Below are positions 60,101 through 63,749 of a stretch of 64,000 nucleotides of DNA, one piece after another. Position 1 is the first letter of the stretch. Each line of letters begins with the position of its first letter. Position numbers and translations under genes: made by a program. This DNA is from Owenia fusiformis (Eukaryota > Annelida > Polychaeta > Sabellida > Oweniidae). The notes below the pieces were generated by a model that was given only the letters and a program-made list of their open reading frames with translations, was not told the origin of the DNA and searched no databases. The stretch is taken from contig CAIIXF020000009.1 of NCBI GenBank assembly GCA_903813345.2, positions 7,806,030 through 7,870,029 on the forward strand, read 5' to 3'.

Positions 60101-61293
60101 CACAAATTGCAAAATGTTTTAAGAAAATCATCTAAAAGATGTGAAATCACCAAATGAATTCAATGAAACCTTTTGCAAAGTATCAATTTCAATATTTTAA
60201 TGGCTGTTCTGGATTGTGTTCATTCCCCCTCCCTTTTATTCATGCAGGTTTGTGCAAGCATCTGCTCTTTGAGAGAACATACAAGAGGGAGGGGAGTGAA
60301 TTGAATAGCCAACTTGACAACAATACATCTTACAATTGTTGTTAGACCTTACATGAGTTATTGATTAGAACTGAATGCAGGTTACATCAAATAGCGTGTT
60401 CCGATTGGCAGGAATCGGACATACCTTGCCCAGCTAGCTATGTTTGAATAAAGCACTATGCACATTTTTTTTATTCACAGAGGGTATATGTTTTATTGTT
60501 AAGATTATGAATAAGTCGATGTTAAATGAGTTTCAAAAAGTACACAACAATGAAATTAAAACCTATAAGCGTAATTCATTAAAATCAACCACGTTTTGAA
60601 TTAATTACAGAAGGTATTATGTTTCGAAATTATCCAGGGCTTTAAATGCATTTGAAACTAGAAACTCTCATCCGATGTTTGAAAATGTATTTTTTAACAA
60701 TCATCCAAATATTGTTTTTTGGGGTCTTATGAAAGTTGTTTTTTCACTTTGGAAAACGTTTAGATTTAGTTAGCAGCTTTGCAGTTAGAGGTTGTCTATC
60801 ACTTTGTAAGTGCCATTCTAAGGTTAACCCTTATTTTGGCCATGGACCTATTTTCCAGTTATAAAGGTAGATGGCTCATATGTTAAGATTGTATATTGTT
60901 GAAATGGATTCATATAGTTTGAAATTATTTAGTGAAACAGATGATGATGTGAAAATTACTTTTTCTATTTTAATCATTATTTGGGAGACAATAAAGGCAC
61001 TTTTCGTTTCTCAATTTTTGGCAAGTTGATAAAAAGAAATGGAAAAGCTATACTTACACCCACTAACAAGTACTGCCTGAACCTAAAATTAAAGAAAAAT
61101 GTGTGTTTACTATAAATTATACTGTTTGTTATCATGTATTTATATGTGCACTTTGAAGTCTATGTTGCCAAGAATTGTCATGTGAAGATGCGTTATGCTG
61201 AAGATATATATTTTCATTTTCTGAAAAAAAATGTACGATATATATTTTACTTACCACTAGGATTAACAGATGTATTCCGTTAAGGAAACGCAT
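1..61293 (-). CDS. PKD1: Polycystin-1-like receptor/channel subunit, gene-level entry, 3' end outside window
   Basis: Minus-strand multi-exon gene. Known family role: large N-terminal ectodomain, autoproteolysis at the GPS, and partnership with TRPP (PKD2) channels at cilia or plasma membrane. Short-form exons (high to low): 42767-42720, 42541-42508, 37838-37462, 36743-36573, 36353-36149, 35361-35192, 34129-33960, 33482-33331, 32839-32456, 32165-30822, 29896-29741, 29193-29011, 28807-28542, 28196-28046, 27365-27268, 22367-22195, 21414-21196, 20904-20436, 19854-19822, 19382-19149, 18992-18883, 18439-18236, 18121-18075, 14789-14502, 13657-13506, 13022-12866, 12739-12660, 12214-12134, 10885-10760, 10589-10470, 10006-9901, 8710-8652, 8266-8116, 7816-7668, 7433-7198, 5943-5768, 5610-5420, 5196-4966, 4588-4487, 4014-3899, 3497-3332, 2466-2333, 2098-1960, 1762-1471, 1172-970, 711-579, 128-1. 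They sum to 9114 nt (3038 codons) with no stop. Residue numbers below use this form. Weakest junctions: the donors of 18439-18236, 18121-18075 and 7816-7668. Confidence 0.95.
579..711 (-). CDS. PKD1: Exon E46: rest of TM5 and acidic loop
   Basis: Residues 2952-2996. VFLIAIFFSLVFKK completes TM5. An acidic run (SEEEDEDVEQDEEEVELQHD) follows, then EELLHSSSIT. Acceptor TTTCAG, donor GTATGT, exit phase 1. The acidic loop faces the cytoplasm between TM5 and TM6 and is unusually dense in Glu/Asp. Confidence 0.93.
970..1172 (-). CDS. PKD1: Exon E45: TM4 and start of TM5
   Basis: Residues 2884-2951. It reads KKKKGPWMFPWWGIIIGW, then ILVFVSVLGSAVMVLFYG (TM4), then DFGDIKCKQWISSMIMSMFM and SIFLTQPIK. 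The PWW, YG-FG and QPIK motifs are conserved through polycystin-1 and PKD1L proteins. The exon ends in phase 0 and joins E46 to give QPIKVFLIAIFF, the expected TM5 continuation. Confidence 0.95.
1471..1762 (-). CDS. PKD1: Exon E44: TM3 and basic cytoplasmic loop
   Basis: Residues 2787-2884. The exon starts ISIGVMSNLIVFPVNLAIVM (TM3), then switches to a basic segment FRKSRLRKKRQSRIQ and a Ser/Thr/Lys-rich loop with KKKTLAKSGAAS and RPDTATSMRPTTASG. This long loop between TM3 and TM4 is cytoplasmic in polycystin-1. Acceptor TTCCAG, donor GTGAGG, exit phase 1. Confidence 0.94.
1843..1929. repeat. Short tandem repeat, three units of about 28 bp
   Basis: The unit ACTATTTCAATTATTAGTAT is followed by GTATGATT and repeats three times in the E43-E44 intron. 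The first unit carries an extra TAT. Confidence 0.9.
1960..2466 (-). CDS. PKD1: Exons E42 and E43: linker and TM2
   Basis: E42 2466-2333 and E43 2098-1960; residues 2696-2786. E42 (RLIPVAGLEQKVAFGHLFEQ, DGHLWFSILTRPPQSR) is the cytoplasmic stretch after PLAT. E43 begins FTRLQRVSSCLSLLFCTML and continues TNAMFY, the RFTRxQR-CCL helix that marks TM2 in polycystin-1 proteins. The extracellular loop QRGDDTDNVFTIGPFALSPE follows. Confidence 0.95.
2530..3118. mobile_element. TA-flanked terminal-inverted-repeat element (Tc1/mariner-type MITE)
   Basis: The ends are inverted copies: CAGGGTGTCAAATAAGTCCC on the left and the complement of CAGGGTGTCAAATAAGGCCC on the right, both continuing into GTCCCCCC-type G/C runs. 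TA lies directly outside each end (2528-2529 and 3119-3120), the Tc1/mariner target duplication. The 589 bp body has no long ORF, so it is non-autonomous. It lies in the E41-E42 intron. Confidence 0.85.
3332..4588 (-). CDS. PKD1: Exons E39-E41: PLAT domain
   Basis: E39 4588-4487, E40 4014-3899 and E41 3497-3332; residues 2568-2695. Motifs match the polycystin PLAT/LH2 beta-sandwich: PLADNDPRDKYYYEVIVYTG, GTKSKVNFILSGERDETDVR, GDLQYCRIWHDNSGKGPYAS, WFLKHFLVHDLQTHEKFHF and ANKWFAVEEGDG. The IWHDNSG loop and the WFL strand are strongly conserved. The domain sits in the first cytoplasmic loop and in vertebrate PKD1 binds lipids and Ca2+. Donors are GTAGAA, GTATGT and GTGAGC. The E41-E42 intron contains a TA-flanked inverted-repeat element. 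Confidence 0.96.
4966..5196 (-). CDS. PKD1: Exon E38: GPS cleavage motif and TM1
   Basis: Residues 2491-2567, phase 0 on both sides. It contains KCASTHLTTFAGGWVVAPNT. The HLTTF element is the GPCR-autoproteolysis-site core, with cis-autoproteolysis expected between Leu2508 and Thr2509; the catalytic His, Leu and Thr are all present, so cleavage is likely. DWDFVFANMDFAKN follows, then the hydrophobic helix LTIYIFMIVIFTLYILVAIW (TM1) and a positive stop-transfer ARRQDKKD. In polycystin-1 the cleaved N-terminal part stays tethered to the membrane part. Confidence 0.95.
5420..13022 (-). CDS. PKD1: Exons E26-E37: GAIN region before the GPS
   Basis: E26 13022-12866, E27 12739-12660, E28 12214-12134, E29 10885-10760, E30 10589-10470, E31 10006-9901, E32 8710-8652, E33 8266-8116, E34 7816-7668, E35 7433-7198, E36 5943-5768 and E37 5610-5420; residues 1947-2490. 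The first half is helical and Ala-rich (ALNAILSDDDRIF, MVSVVASVASSLELISNRMD, LAGAVLAICGSLAM), like GAIN subdomain A. The second half is strand-rich (GGCAIEFPNVCGS, AMSIYFEDGSKFEISDLEEP, SVYVSFGDEFPS, ETIYVFVNNTRVRELM), like subdomain B. Most exons have phase 0 borders. The E34 donor (GTCTTT) is poor, so its exact end is less certain. Confidence 0.88.
6046..6688. mobile_element. Foldback element with about 200-bp inverted arms
   Basis: GGGCCGATCAAAAAGTTT at the left end is mirrored by AAACTTTTTGATCGGCCC at the right. The match runs inward for about 200 bp per arm (6046-6250 and 6485-6688), with shared blocks such as GTTCATTGGTAGTGACACAG. A spacer of roughly 230 bp has no coding capacity. Target duplication is unclear. 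It lies in the E35-E36 intron. Confidence 0.85.
11121..11535. repeat. Three diverged tandem units of about 140 bp
   Basis: Units start near 11121, 11251 and 11391 and share GACAAAAATGG, GAGTCATA-GGG-GTTTTCT, ATGTTGAACAAAAATAAC and AATCCTAT-GACA. All lie in the E28-E29 intron. Open frames here are chance products. Confidence 0.75.
11540..11915. repeat. Second degenerate tandem series, period about 170 bp
   Basis: Directly after the previous repeat. Three copies of a GTTACCATGGCAACCAA core (near 11560, 11725 and 11885) alternate with CCCAAAGTCTAGATCA-like and ATTATAGC-CAATGTGG-like blocks. Confidence 0.6.
13506..20904 (-). CDS. PKD1: Exons E18-E25: REJ module
   Basis: E18 20904-20436, E19 19854-19822, E20 19382-19149, E21 18992-18883, E22 18439-18236, E23 18121-18075, E24 14789-14502 and E25 13657-13506; residues 1434-1946. 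REJ features: EFSFTYWCRG (the FxYxWxCR strand), GGCFRKGPGA, SLKFDTINFQANESYELIVQ, CTFEWRG, and MIVNINTPPHGGTCLIK, the conserved N-x-PP-x-G-x-C turn, followed by VICCHDFYD. REJ modules of four FNIII-like folds precede the GAIN domain in polycystin-1 proteins. E19 is an 11-codon exon encoding SVRKRRSVNGE with a furin-type RKRR site. The E23 donor (GTAGCG) is weak, and an in-frame 18-nt candidate micro-exon lies at 16045-16062 in the next intron. Confidence 0.92.
14790..18074. other. E23-E24 intron
   Basis: A 3.3 kb intron inside the REJ-coding region. It holds a terminal-inverted-repeat element at 17047-17742 and an 18-nt micro-exon candidate at 16045-16062. I see no other conserved reading frame. 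Confidence 0.7.
17047..17742. mobile_element. Terminal-inverted-repeat element with GCAAAATT-rich interior
   Basis: The left end CTGTCCCCTTAGAAATTTGC mirrors the right end GCGAAATTCTAAGGGGACAG. The interior, especially 17080-17140 and 17640-17730, repeats GCAAAATT motifs. There is no transposase frame. Length of about 700 bp suggests a MITE; the target duplication is not clear, so the superfamily is undecided. Confidence 0.7.
21196..29896 (-). CDS. PKD1: Exons E11-E17: further PKD repeats up to the REJ module
   Basis: E11 29896-29741, E12 29193-29011, E13 28807-28542, E14 28196-28046, E15 27365-27268, E16 22367-22195 and E17 21414-21196; residues 1019-1434. PKD marks: TINVDFGDGSPPSTRYVE (E11), FTHTFPSSPNNYNITVTATD (E12), YVKLEYNDGKNTIYPDY and GDVVVTVYNYASSG (E13), PGVYDLEFTYSNPLENMIV (E16), CLTFDFGDGTIEVYG and FTHVYTANTQYVAQVKAENY (E17). 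A repeat is often split across two exons by a phase 1 or 2 intron. The E15-E16 intron is 4.9 kb and holds several mobile-element relics. Confidence 0.92.
21689..22081. mobile_element. TA-flanked MITE filled with AGTACT repeats
   Basis: CACAGGGAGATATG at the left end is exactly inverted at the right (CATATCTCCCTGTG), with TA outside both ends. The interior is a run of variants of AAATGAGTACTCAT and TAGTACTAAA, each close to its own reverse complement. It lies in the E16-E17 intron. Confidence 0.85.
22571..23356. mobile_element. Tc1/mariner-type element remnant
   Basis: The ends CAGGGTGAGC and GCTCACCCTG are inverted and flanked by TA. The 786 bp element keeps a short plus-strand frame that resembles a transposase DNA-binding domain (next entry), so it looks like an internally deleted transposon rather than a pure MITE. 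A 37-bp tandem duplication (AAGGTTAAATATTAATTG core) occurs at 23227-23302. It lies in the E15-E16 intron. Confidence 0.8.
23000..23176 (+). pseudogene. Relic transposase N-terminal helix-turn-helix
   Basis: A 58-residue frame starts MKEVLQACTKNPRNSKELQQ and continues EIGMRATIGICERVV, then KAFGFATRDEM before a stop. The NPRxSxxELxxEIG pattern resembles the first helix-turn-helix of Tc1/mariner transposases. The catalytic DDE/D domain is absent, so the product cannot be an active transposase. Family assignment is by pattern only. Confidence 0.5.
23383..23530. repeat. GC-rich palindrome family, copy 1
   Basis: The arms read CCTTGGTCACATTC and ATATGACCAAGG at the ends, with GGCGCCCGGTCGATTGAGT facing ACTCAATCGGCCGGGTGCC near the middle. 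It is the most diverged of three copies and lies just outside the mariner remnant. Confidence 0.8.
25007..25131. repeat. Perfect-ended palindrome
   Basis: GTTATTCAATGATT on the left mirrors AATCATTGAATAAC on the right, and ACAGAAAATATTCTTCCC mirrors GGGAAGAATATTTTCTGT inside. The whole can fold into a hairpin of about 50 bp. Confidence 0.85.
26959..27042. repeat. Tandem repeat, three units of about 28 bp
   Basis: The unit TTGAACTACATAGTGTGTAT followed by TTTACGCAC repeats three times in the E15-E16 intron. Confidence 0.9.
27518..27780. repeat. G/C-run-rich degenerate repeat
   Basis: It starts GGGGCGGACCTTGG with a long G run and ends GGGGCGGGCCCCTGCCCCCC. In between are repeated GGCCC and GGCCAATTTT fragments in both orientations. 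It looks like a decayed inverted-repeat element, but borders and target site are unclear. Confidence 0.4.
30105..30227. repeat. GC-rich palindrome family, copy 2 (near perfect)
   Basis: From TAATGCCGTGGTCACATTTG to CAAATGTGACCACGGCATTA the 123 bp are almost fully self-complementary. The centre GCGCCCGGCCGATTGAGTAT faces ATACTCAATCGGCCGGGCGC. It lies in the E10-E11 intron. Near-perfect arms imply recent insertion or arm conversion. Confidence 0.92.
30822..32165 (-). CDS. PKD1: Exon E10: long exon with several PKD repeats
   Basis: At 1344 bp this is by far the longest exon, against mostly 50-380 bp elsewhere; residues 571-1019. Its open frame has tandem PKD-like units marked by strand motifs such as FTYSTRGTYNITVKAFNLLT, DFTCDWDFGDGQSAVS, NSGLYVAELRAFNLV, TCDFTVKVWNPID and VYTISCRIWNKIG. 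Only one unit keeps a canonical WDFGDG turn; the others are diverged, as in vertebrate PKD1. Many NxS/T sequons suggest heavy glycosylation. Donor GTGAGC, phase 1. Several PKD units share one exon while the rest of the gene is finely split. Confidence 0.95.
32456..35361 (-). CDS. PKD1: Exons E6-E9: beta-type module with a Cys-rich LDLa-like insert
   Basis: E6 35361-35192, E7 34129-33960, E8 33482-33331 and E9 32839-32456; residues 279-571. E6 holds AGFYIMPSSQFPTDGILVGW. E7 is Cys-rich (GCTYCFSENDCDGCSA, CNMATEDFCPANGGCILDND) and ends CDSS, resembling an incomplete LDLa domain. E8 holds ITAGWNYIAVDPLTTPVDVL. E9 continues GYVETSAAGVIGYRATTPDD, then a PKD-like FTHNFTTAGTYNTAWTLANQ. Vertebrate PKD1 has a C-type lectin and LDLa here; I see no lectin motif. 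The flanking beta segments resemble exons A3/A4. Phases are 1-0, 0-2, 2-1 and 1-1. Confidence 0.85.
33726..33871. repeat. GC-rich palindrome family, copy 3
   Basis: Same family as copy 2: TAATGCCTGGGTCACATTTG at one end and CAAATGTGACAAAGGCATTA at the other, with GGCCGGTGCACGGCCGATTA and ATCGGCCGGGCGCCGTAGTG in the middle. It lies in the E7-E8 intron. Confidence 0.9.
34581..34605. repeat. CATA microsatellite
   Basis: About six CATA units in the E6-E7 intron. Confidence 0.95.
36149..36743 (-). CDS. PKD1: Exons E4 and E5: first PKD repeat and a PKD-like segment
   Basis: E4 is 36743-36573 and E5 is 36353-36149, residues 154-279. E4 carries the PKD signature MDFGDGAGWTEY, then FALPGVYKVKAGAIDATETI, which matches the (D)FGDG turn and the GxYxVxxxA strand. 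E5 reads EVTDFTSVQIAEAVDG and later TDIEVTMSATVYHG with SIDFLDGLGDS, a diverged PKD-like repeat. PKD repeats are Ig-like folds that give the ectodomain mechanical extensibility. Position directly after WSC is the same as in vertebrate PKD1. Confidence 0.88.
37462..37838 (-). CDS. PKD1: Exon E3: WSC domain
   Basis: Residues 28-153. It has the Cys-rich pattern of a WSC domain: GPNFLQCYEEVGFGKNR, VCMEVCTRYGF, ICFCADSL, NCQTLCDGD and YYCGGDDRFVSVYDV, eight cysteines in the usual order. WSC domains are putative carbohydrate-binding modules and one sits near the N-terminus of vertebrate polycystin-1. Entry is phase 1 and exit phase 0 (GTAAGT donor). The exon encodes the whole domain plus a 30-residue acidic linker. 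It is the common acceptor exon for both proposed N-termini. Confidence 0.93.
37861..37981. repeat. Palindromic repeat next to the WSC exon
   Basis: GTTATGTACTGGGAGGTTTTGG at the left partly mirrors CCAAACCGACAGTACATAAC at the right, and GATATGGGG mirrors the facing CCCGATATCC. A relative occurs at 50672-50815 with CCCCATATCCAAAACCTCCC. It lies 23 bases upstream of the E3 acceptor. Confidence 0.7.
39582..39750. repeat. Direct tandem duplication, about 85 bp
   Basis: GTGATTTCTGAATGAGGTCA starts at 39582 and again at 39669. Both units run on through CACCATTGTTTCC and AATTTGGTTAATTGTA with few differences. Confidence 0.9.
40684..40970. repeat. Dispersed repeat, copy 1
   Basis: It shares AATATACCCTATATAT, ATGATCTAACGTGAAA, AATGATGTCTGACACCC-like, ACACCAAGG, TCATTACAATACATGTT and ACTCAAAACATCAAAAATAG with 51567-51815, and the second half with 59486-59650. 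There are no inverted ends and no coding capacity. It may be a SINE-like or truncated element of unknown class. Confidence 0.8.
42508..42767 (-). CDS. PKD1: Short-form exons E1 and E2: alternative start and signal peptide
   Basis: E1 (42767-42720) encodes MEPLFKNMLLFLVALT and E2 (42541-42508) encodes GVFEVTKAVAD plus one base. E1 has a GTACGT donor and E2 a TTTCAG acceptor and GTAAGA donor. Lys plus a Leu/Val/Phe core and a small-residue region before VADG make a good signal peptide. Exit phase 1 matches E3. Because E3 is also compatible with A5, E1/E2 are probably a second first-exon pair inside the intron of the long form. A short upstream ORF precedes the start codon if the leader is unspliced. 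Confidence 0.8.
42782..42805 (-). promoter_or_regulatory. Possible upstream ORF before the E1 start
   Basis: An ATG 38 bases before the E1 start codon opens a seven-codon frame (MTTMATH) that ends at TAA before the main ATG. It could lower translation of the short form, but this holds only if transcription starts above 42805 and the leader is not spliced. Confidence 0.3.
43190..43380. repeat. Diverged inverted repeat with GGGAGATA core
   Basis: It contains GAGGGAGATACATATATCTC followed by CCGTTGTATCTCCCGCTC and ends ATAACCCTCGTATAT, like the ends of the 37861 and 50672 palindromes. It lies upstream of E1, about 400 bp from the start codon. Confidence 0.45.
43593..44012. mobile_element. TTAA-flanked foldback MITE
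   Basis: Left end TTAAAGGTCAGGGTGCATGT, right end the complement of TTAAGGCCAGGGTGCATGTT. The arms match inward for about 170 bp (GGAATTTTGC, AAAATAACATGTGAC and more), and the centre is a small palindrome of AAATTCAGTGAAA. TTAA ends point to a piggyBac-type element; no ORF is present. Confidence 0.8.
44013..49495. other. Non-coding stretch between long-form exon A5 and short-form exon E1
   Basis: No open frame with protein-like composition and flanking splice sites is seen on either strand, apart from a perfect 12-bp hairpin at 49047-49076 (CATCTTATGAAC and its complement around a 6-base loop). The short-form promoter should lie just below 43.6 kb, between the TTAA element and 42768. Confidence 0.6.
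49496..49597 (-). CDS. PKD1: Long-form exon A5: Thr/Ser-rich linker to the WSC domain
   Basis: Acceptor CAATAG, donor GTGAGT, phase 1 in and phase 1 out. The product is a 34-residue linker with a TVPTATITTTSSDP core, ending PSGKEH. It looks like an O-glycosylated stalk. The exit phase matches the entry phase of the WSC exon E3 (37838), giving KEH-GPNFLQC across the junction. No other acceptor with a convincing coding continuation was found between 49495 and 42768. The 172-codon open frame on the opposite strand is a shadow. Confidence 0.68.
50672..50815. repeat. Palindromic repeat related to 37861-37981
   Basis: GGTTTTGAATATGGGG on the left faces CCCCATATCCAAAACC on the right, with inner GGGAAATATA- and TATATTTTC-type arms. 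It ends ATAGCCCTCATATATAA. Confidence 0.7.
51177..51405 (-). CDS. PKD1: Long-form exon A4: second half of the N-terminal beta-type domain
   Basis: Acceptor TTTTCAG, donor GTATGA, entry phase 0, exit phase 1, 76 codons. It opens MTIDLADIYQITTNDIYLAV and includes YRTSHGGS and DICVGISYYT. The segment IDLADIYQITTNDIYLAVW parallels VDPLTTPVDVLAGDVIGYV of exons E8/E9, and both are followed by a Gly/Ala-rich stretch and YR. The first Met is only the first codon of the exon: the reading frame continues from A3, so it is not a likely start. Between A3 and A4 lies a 7.3 kb intron holding the Helitron-like array. Confidence 0.75.
51567..51815. repeat. Dispersed repeat, copy 2
   Basis: Second copy of the family at 40684. 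It shares ATATACCCTATATATACC, CTATGATCTAACGTGAAA, CAAGAACACCAAGG, CATTACAATACATGTTG and CAAAACATCAAAAATAG in the same orientation and order. Confidence 0.8.
51925..52425. repeat. Diverged tandem duplication
   Basis: Two copies share AAGTTCACAATGAC, AATTACTTGATT, GGTTTTCACATGAA, GATGGCTATCAAA and CTTTTGAATGTTTCGCGAA. The second starts near 52229. Confidence 0.75.
52829..53410. repeat. Tandem repeat, unit about 214 bp, three copies
   Basis: Copies begin with GTAGAATGTATTCAATAATT at 52846, 53061 and 53274 and run through TTCAGTTCGCCATAT and AGACGAGTGTC. The third copy lacks an internal segment. Identity of the first two is very high, so the array is young. Confidence 0.92.
53446..55394. mobile_element. 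Helitron/Helentron-like non-autonomous unit 1
   Basis: The left end has two copies of AGACTCCAGAT then AAATCTGGAGTCTATTG. The right end has AATCTGGAGTCTG, the hairpin AAATTGAAC-TTC-GTTCAATTT (55363-55383), seven bases, then CTAG (55391-55394) followed by T. A hairpin followed by CTRR is the mark of Helitron 3' ends, and short subterminal inverted repeats plus an internal microsatellite recall Helentron-derived HINEs. Inside are two sub-repeats of about 470 bp (near 54160 and 54630) rich in AGGTCAAA, and a TCCTTCCTATC microsatellite (55105-55300). No Rep/helicase frame. Confidence 0.65.
55395..57044. mobile_element. Helitron/Helentron-like non-autonomous unit 2, head-to-tail with unit 1
   Basis: It begins directly after the CTAG of unit 1 and repeats the same order: the AAAGGTCAAGAACTAGGTCA block, then two sub-repeats (near 56020 and 56500), then a different satellite (CTACTCAGCTAC type, 56790-56995). 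It ends AATCTGGAGTCTT, hairpin AAATTGAAC-TTT-GTTCAATTT (57014-57034), six bases and CTAG (57041-57044). The 5' ACTCCAGAT block of unit 1 is missing. Confidence 0.65.
57045..58702. other. Rest of the A3-A4 intron
   Basis: AT-rich sequence between the Helitron-like array and exon A3. I see no exon, RNA gene or clear repeat here. Confidence 0.6.
58703..58935 (-). CDS. PKD1: Long-form exon A3: first half of an N-terminal beta-type domain
   Basis: Acceptor ATTTCAG, donor GTGAGT, entry phase 1, exit phase 0. The 78-residue product begins SYPYSGGPDVAGSVLSYVPE and contains VTEIICNFAKDYSVKFQLWQ, an alternating hydrophobic pattern that suggests beta strands. I do not recognise a named family. Spacing and pattern resemble exon E6 of the same gene (AGFYIMPSSQFPTDGILVGW, then ELYAANPGTVDLL), so A3 may be the N-terminal copy of a module repeated on both sides of the WSC domain. 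The bases and frame are seen directly; the module relationship is inference. Confidence 0.75.
59486..59650. repeat. Dispersed repeat, copy 3 (partial)
   Basis: It matches the second half of the 40684 family: ATTCATTCATAC, CATTACAATATATGTTGAAA, AACATCAAAAAATAGTTGTA, and GATGTGGGACAGAC like the GATGTGGGATAGAC of copy 1. It lies in the A2-A3 intron. Confidence 0.75.
59934..60110. repeat. Palindromic repeat
   Basis: CAGTGCATTGTGGAATGACC then ATTCCTT on the left faces AAGGAAT then GGTCATTCCACAATGCATTG on the right, with outer CAATTTGT and ACAAATTG arms. Confidence 0.85.
61058..61293 (-). CDS. PKD1: Long-form exons A1 and A2: start codon and signal peptide
   Basis: A1 is 61293-61255 and A2 is 61082-61058. 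A1 reads MRFLNGIHLLILV, followed by a GTAAGT donor. A2 continues VQAVLVSG and ends in phase 1 before another GTAAGT. Together they give one Arg, a hydrophobic core and a small-residue VSG end, a typical signal peptide of about 20 residues. The ATG follows ACAAAGAT, an acceptable animal context. A2 has only 25 coding bases, so gene finders could miss it. The assignment rests on the hydrophobic pattern, consensus splice sites and phase agreement with A3. No TATA box is obvious upstream. Confidence 0.72.
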
Positions 61294-62860
61294 ATCTTTG
61301 TTCTATGTGAAGAGTCCTCTTTGTCACATACTTTCTCCGGTACTCTCCGATAGTGTTATCTGCTTCGCCCGGCAGTAAGTATAACGCATGTATTGTAGAT
61401 TGTTATAATGTCAATTTCTTTCCAAGAGATCTAAGACATAGACTATTTAGATGCACTTCATTTACTCCTTATGACAGACGACGTTGGGTATTGTAGTATC
61501 TCGAATTCAATTTACTGATCACTTACGTTTGGTATTTAATTTCAAATCAACTTCGATTTGATGTCTATCACTATACTTATTCCGTGTCTTTAAAATATTA
61601 AAAGTATTTGTTATTTCACTTATTTGCTGACGTTTCCCAATATTAATCCAAGACGCAAAATACAAAACCGATATTTCCAATCATTTTTACTAATGAATAA
61701 TGATGTTGAATTGAGTAAAATTTTCTAGATTTTATAATAACGGAGTCGAATCGACTTTCGATGTTTTTAATAATTGTAGATGTTTAATCCTCTCAAACTG
61801 TGCATGTTGAGATTACTTATCTTTCACTTTTATAGAAATTCGTAAAGAAGTCTATAATTTTGCAATTTGCTAATTGAAAAATTATGTCCGAAGCTTTTCA
61901 TATCAACACTTTGAAAATCACTTTGGAACATAGCACGATCTCTACAAAGTACATTGTGGTCTTTAATTACAATTATCATTAACTAGTAGCACATGATGGG
62001 GTTCAGTCAATACACCATTAACCCTTTCAATACAATTTAGTATGCAGGTATGTTTTGAAGAGATGTTGTGTCCAATATGGATTTAAGTTTTGGTTTAAGC
62101 ATTATATATAATTACTTAATCTAATGGGAATTAATAATGGCTGTCAAACTTTTGGAATAAATTGATCCTAGGCTCGGACGAACATCAAAATATACGCTGG
62201 GAAAATCTAAATCCATGACAAAAACGTTAATTCTCTCAGGAATACAAGAACAAATAGTGGGTTTTAGCGTAAGATGTATATTCTCTATGCTGAATAAATG
62301 TAATGCTATGTATTTTTGTCAAATTAGGTTATGACACAACAATGTCCACACTCGTTATGAACACACACAATTATATTAGTATATCTATTGCATACACAGA
62401 AAAGCAACATTCTAGAAACAATACCCTAAATATACCTTACTACAGAATCAATAAACAATTAACATTTAGACAGTCAGCAAATACTCAAAACCATGGCCAT
62501 ACAATATACAAGTCGAGTAGTAATTGAACAATTCCAACTACCTTTAATGTATTTATTACCCTGCGCGCAGAGTCTAGTTATAAACTAGCTGTGTTTATCA
62601 TTTACAATGGAAAATGAAAATGTTTCAGGCCAGAATAATATATCCACTTGGTATACATCGATACACATCTTCATTGCTCGCTTCATTCTGTTTTGAGCAA
62701 ATAAATGATCTAATGATTCTAATCTTAACCATTGCTCTAATATTGGGAATGGCATAAGAACTAAACGTGTAGCCTTGCCTAAGTCTTTCTATTTTTTCTC
62801 AATGTTCATAACAAAATGTTCACATTCCTCAAAGTTCATAACAAAAATAATCTGATTATC

Positions 62861-62996
62861 AACTCAAGTTCATTTATTTCAGAGACTATAATTTATTATC
62901 GACGTTTCACCCTGAAACTTTCTTGAAACTTTCTGGTAGGATAACCGGTGAAACGTCAAAAATAAATTGTACCCTGAAATAAATGAGCTTGGGTTA
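62861..62996. repeat. Inverted repeat
   Basis: CAAGTTCATTTATTTCAG mirrors CTGAAATAAATGAGCTTG, and GACGTTTCACC mirrors GGTGAAACGTC further in. Confidence 0.8.
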
Positions 62997-63405
62997 ATAA
63001 TGAGATTTTAGTTGTGAAGAAATCTATCAAAGGGGAAGTTCAATATATCTTGATTCATCTGCAACAGTAGACTATTTATTCATCATCCCGTTGCAATATA
63101 CCATTGGAAAGGCTAAAGATGCGGCCTGCTTTTATTGATGTTCACTAAGTAACAAAATCTGATTCATTTTAATCACCAGTCAGAATTTAAAGTTGAATGA
63201 ATGAATCACAATTTTGTTAGTAAAACATTATTGTGAAGAATTCCAATGATTAGTCAGTTCTTGTGCTGTACCAATCTGCACTGCTTCTGAGATTACCCCC
63301 ATTAATCATCTCCGTAGCAATACATAAAATATTGGTACGGAGGGGACAATCTCAGTAGCAATCATAGAATACAGCATATTTCCCAGGGATTATCCCCTAA
63401 GTAAA

Positions 63406-63474
63406 CTGTATTGGCACGATAACACGATAAAAACGTCATAGATAAAAGCTCGACTTCGTCTCGTGCCAATACAG
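63406..63474. repeat. 14-bp inverted pair
   Basis: CTGTATTGGCACGA and TCGTGCCAATACAG enclose 41 bases. It may be a small foldback element or a remnant of one. Confidence 0.75.
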
Positions 63475-63749
63475 AATATATCCTAAATTGTACATTTGTA
63501 CTTCAAATCATTCACTAACTTATTATATTGTAAGTTTCATAATTCCGACTCTAAAATGATACCGGAGATGATACCATGGGGTAAATAGCATATTGTTTTG
63601 ACCCTGACGTTTACTCAACTATATTTATTGAATATATTAAACTTCCAGCAGCGATTAGAGTTGGTCAACCCATCTCAAGGTTTAAAGGGTCAGTGAGAGA
63701 GTACACGAGCCTTGTCTTTGTATGAACTACGAAAATGACGAGGTGTATG

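Larger units (their letters stand above)
61294..63600. other. Upstream region of the long form
   Basis: It should contain the long-form promoter and 5' UTR just above 61293. No TATA box or CpG-rich patch is obvious. It holds an inverted repeat at 62861-62996 and a 14-bp inverted pair at 63406-63474. I see no gene. Confidence 0.5.
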
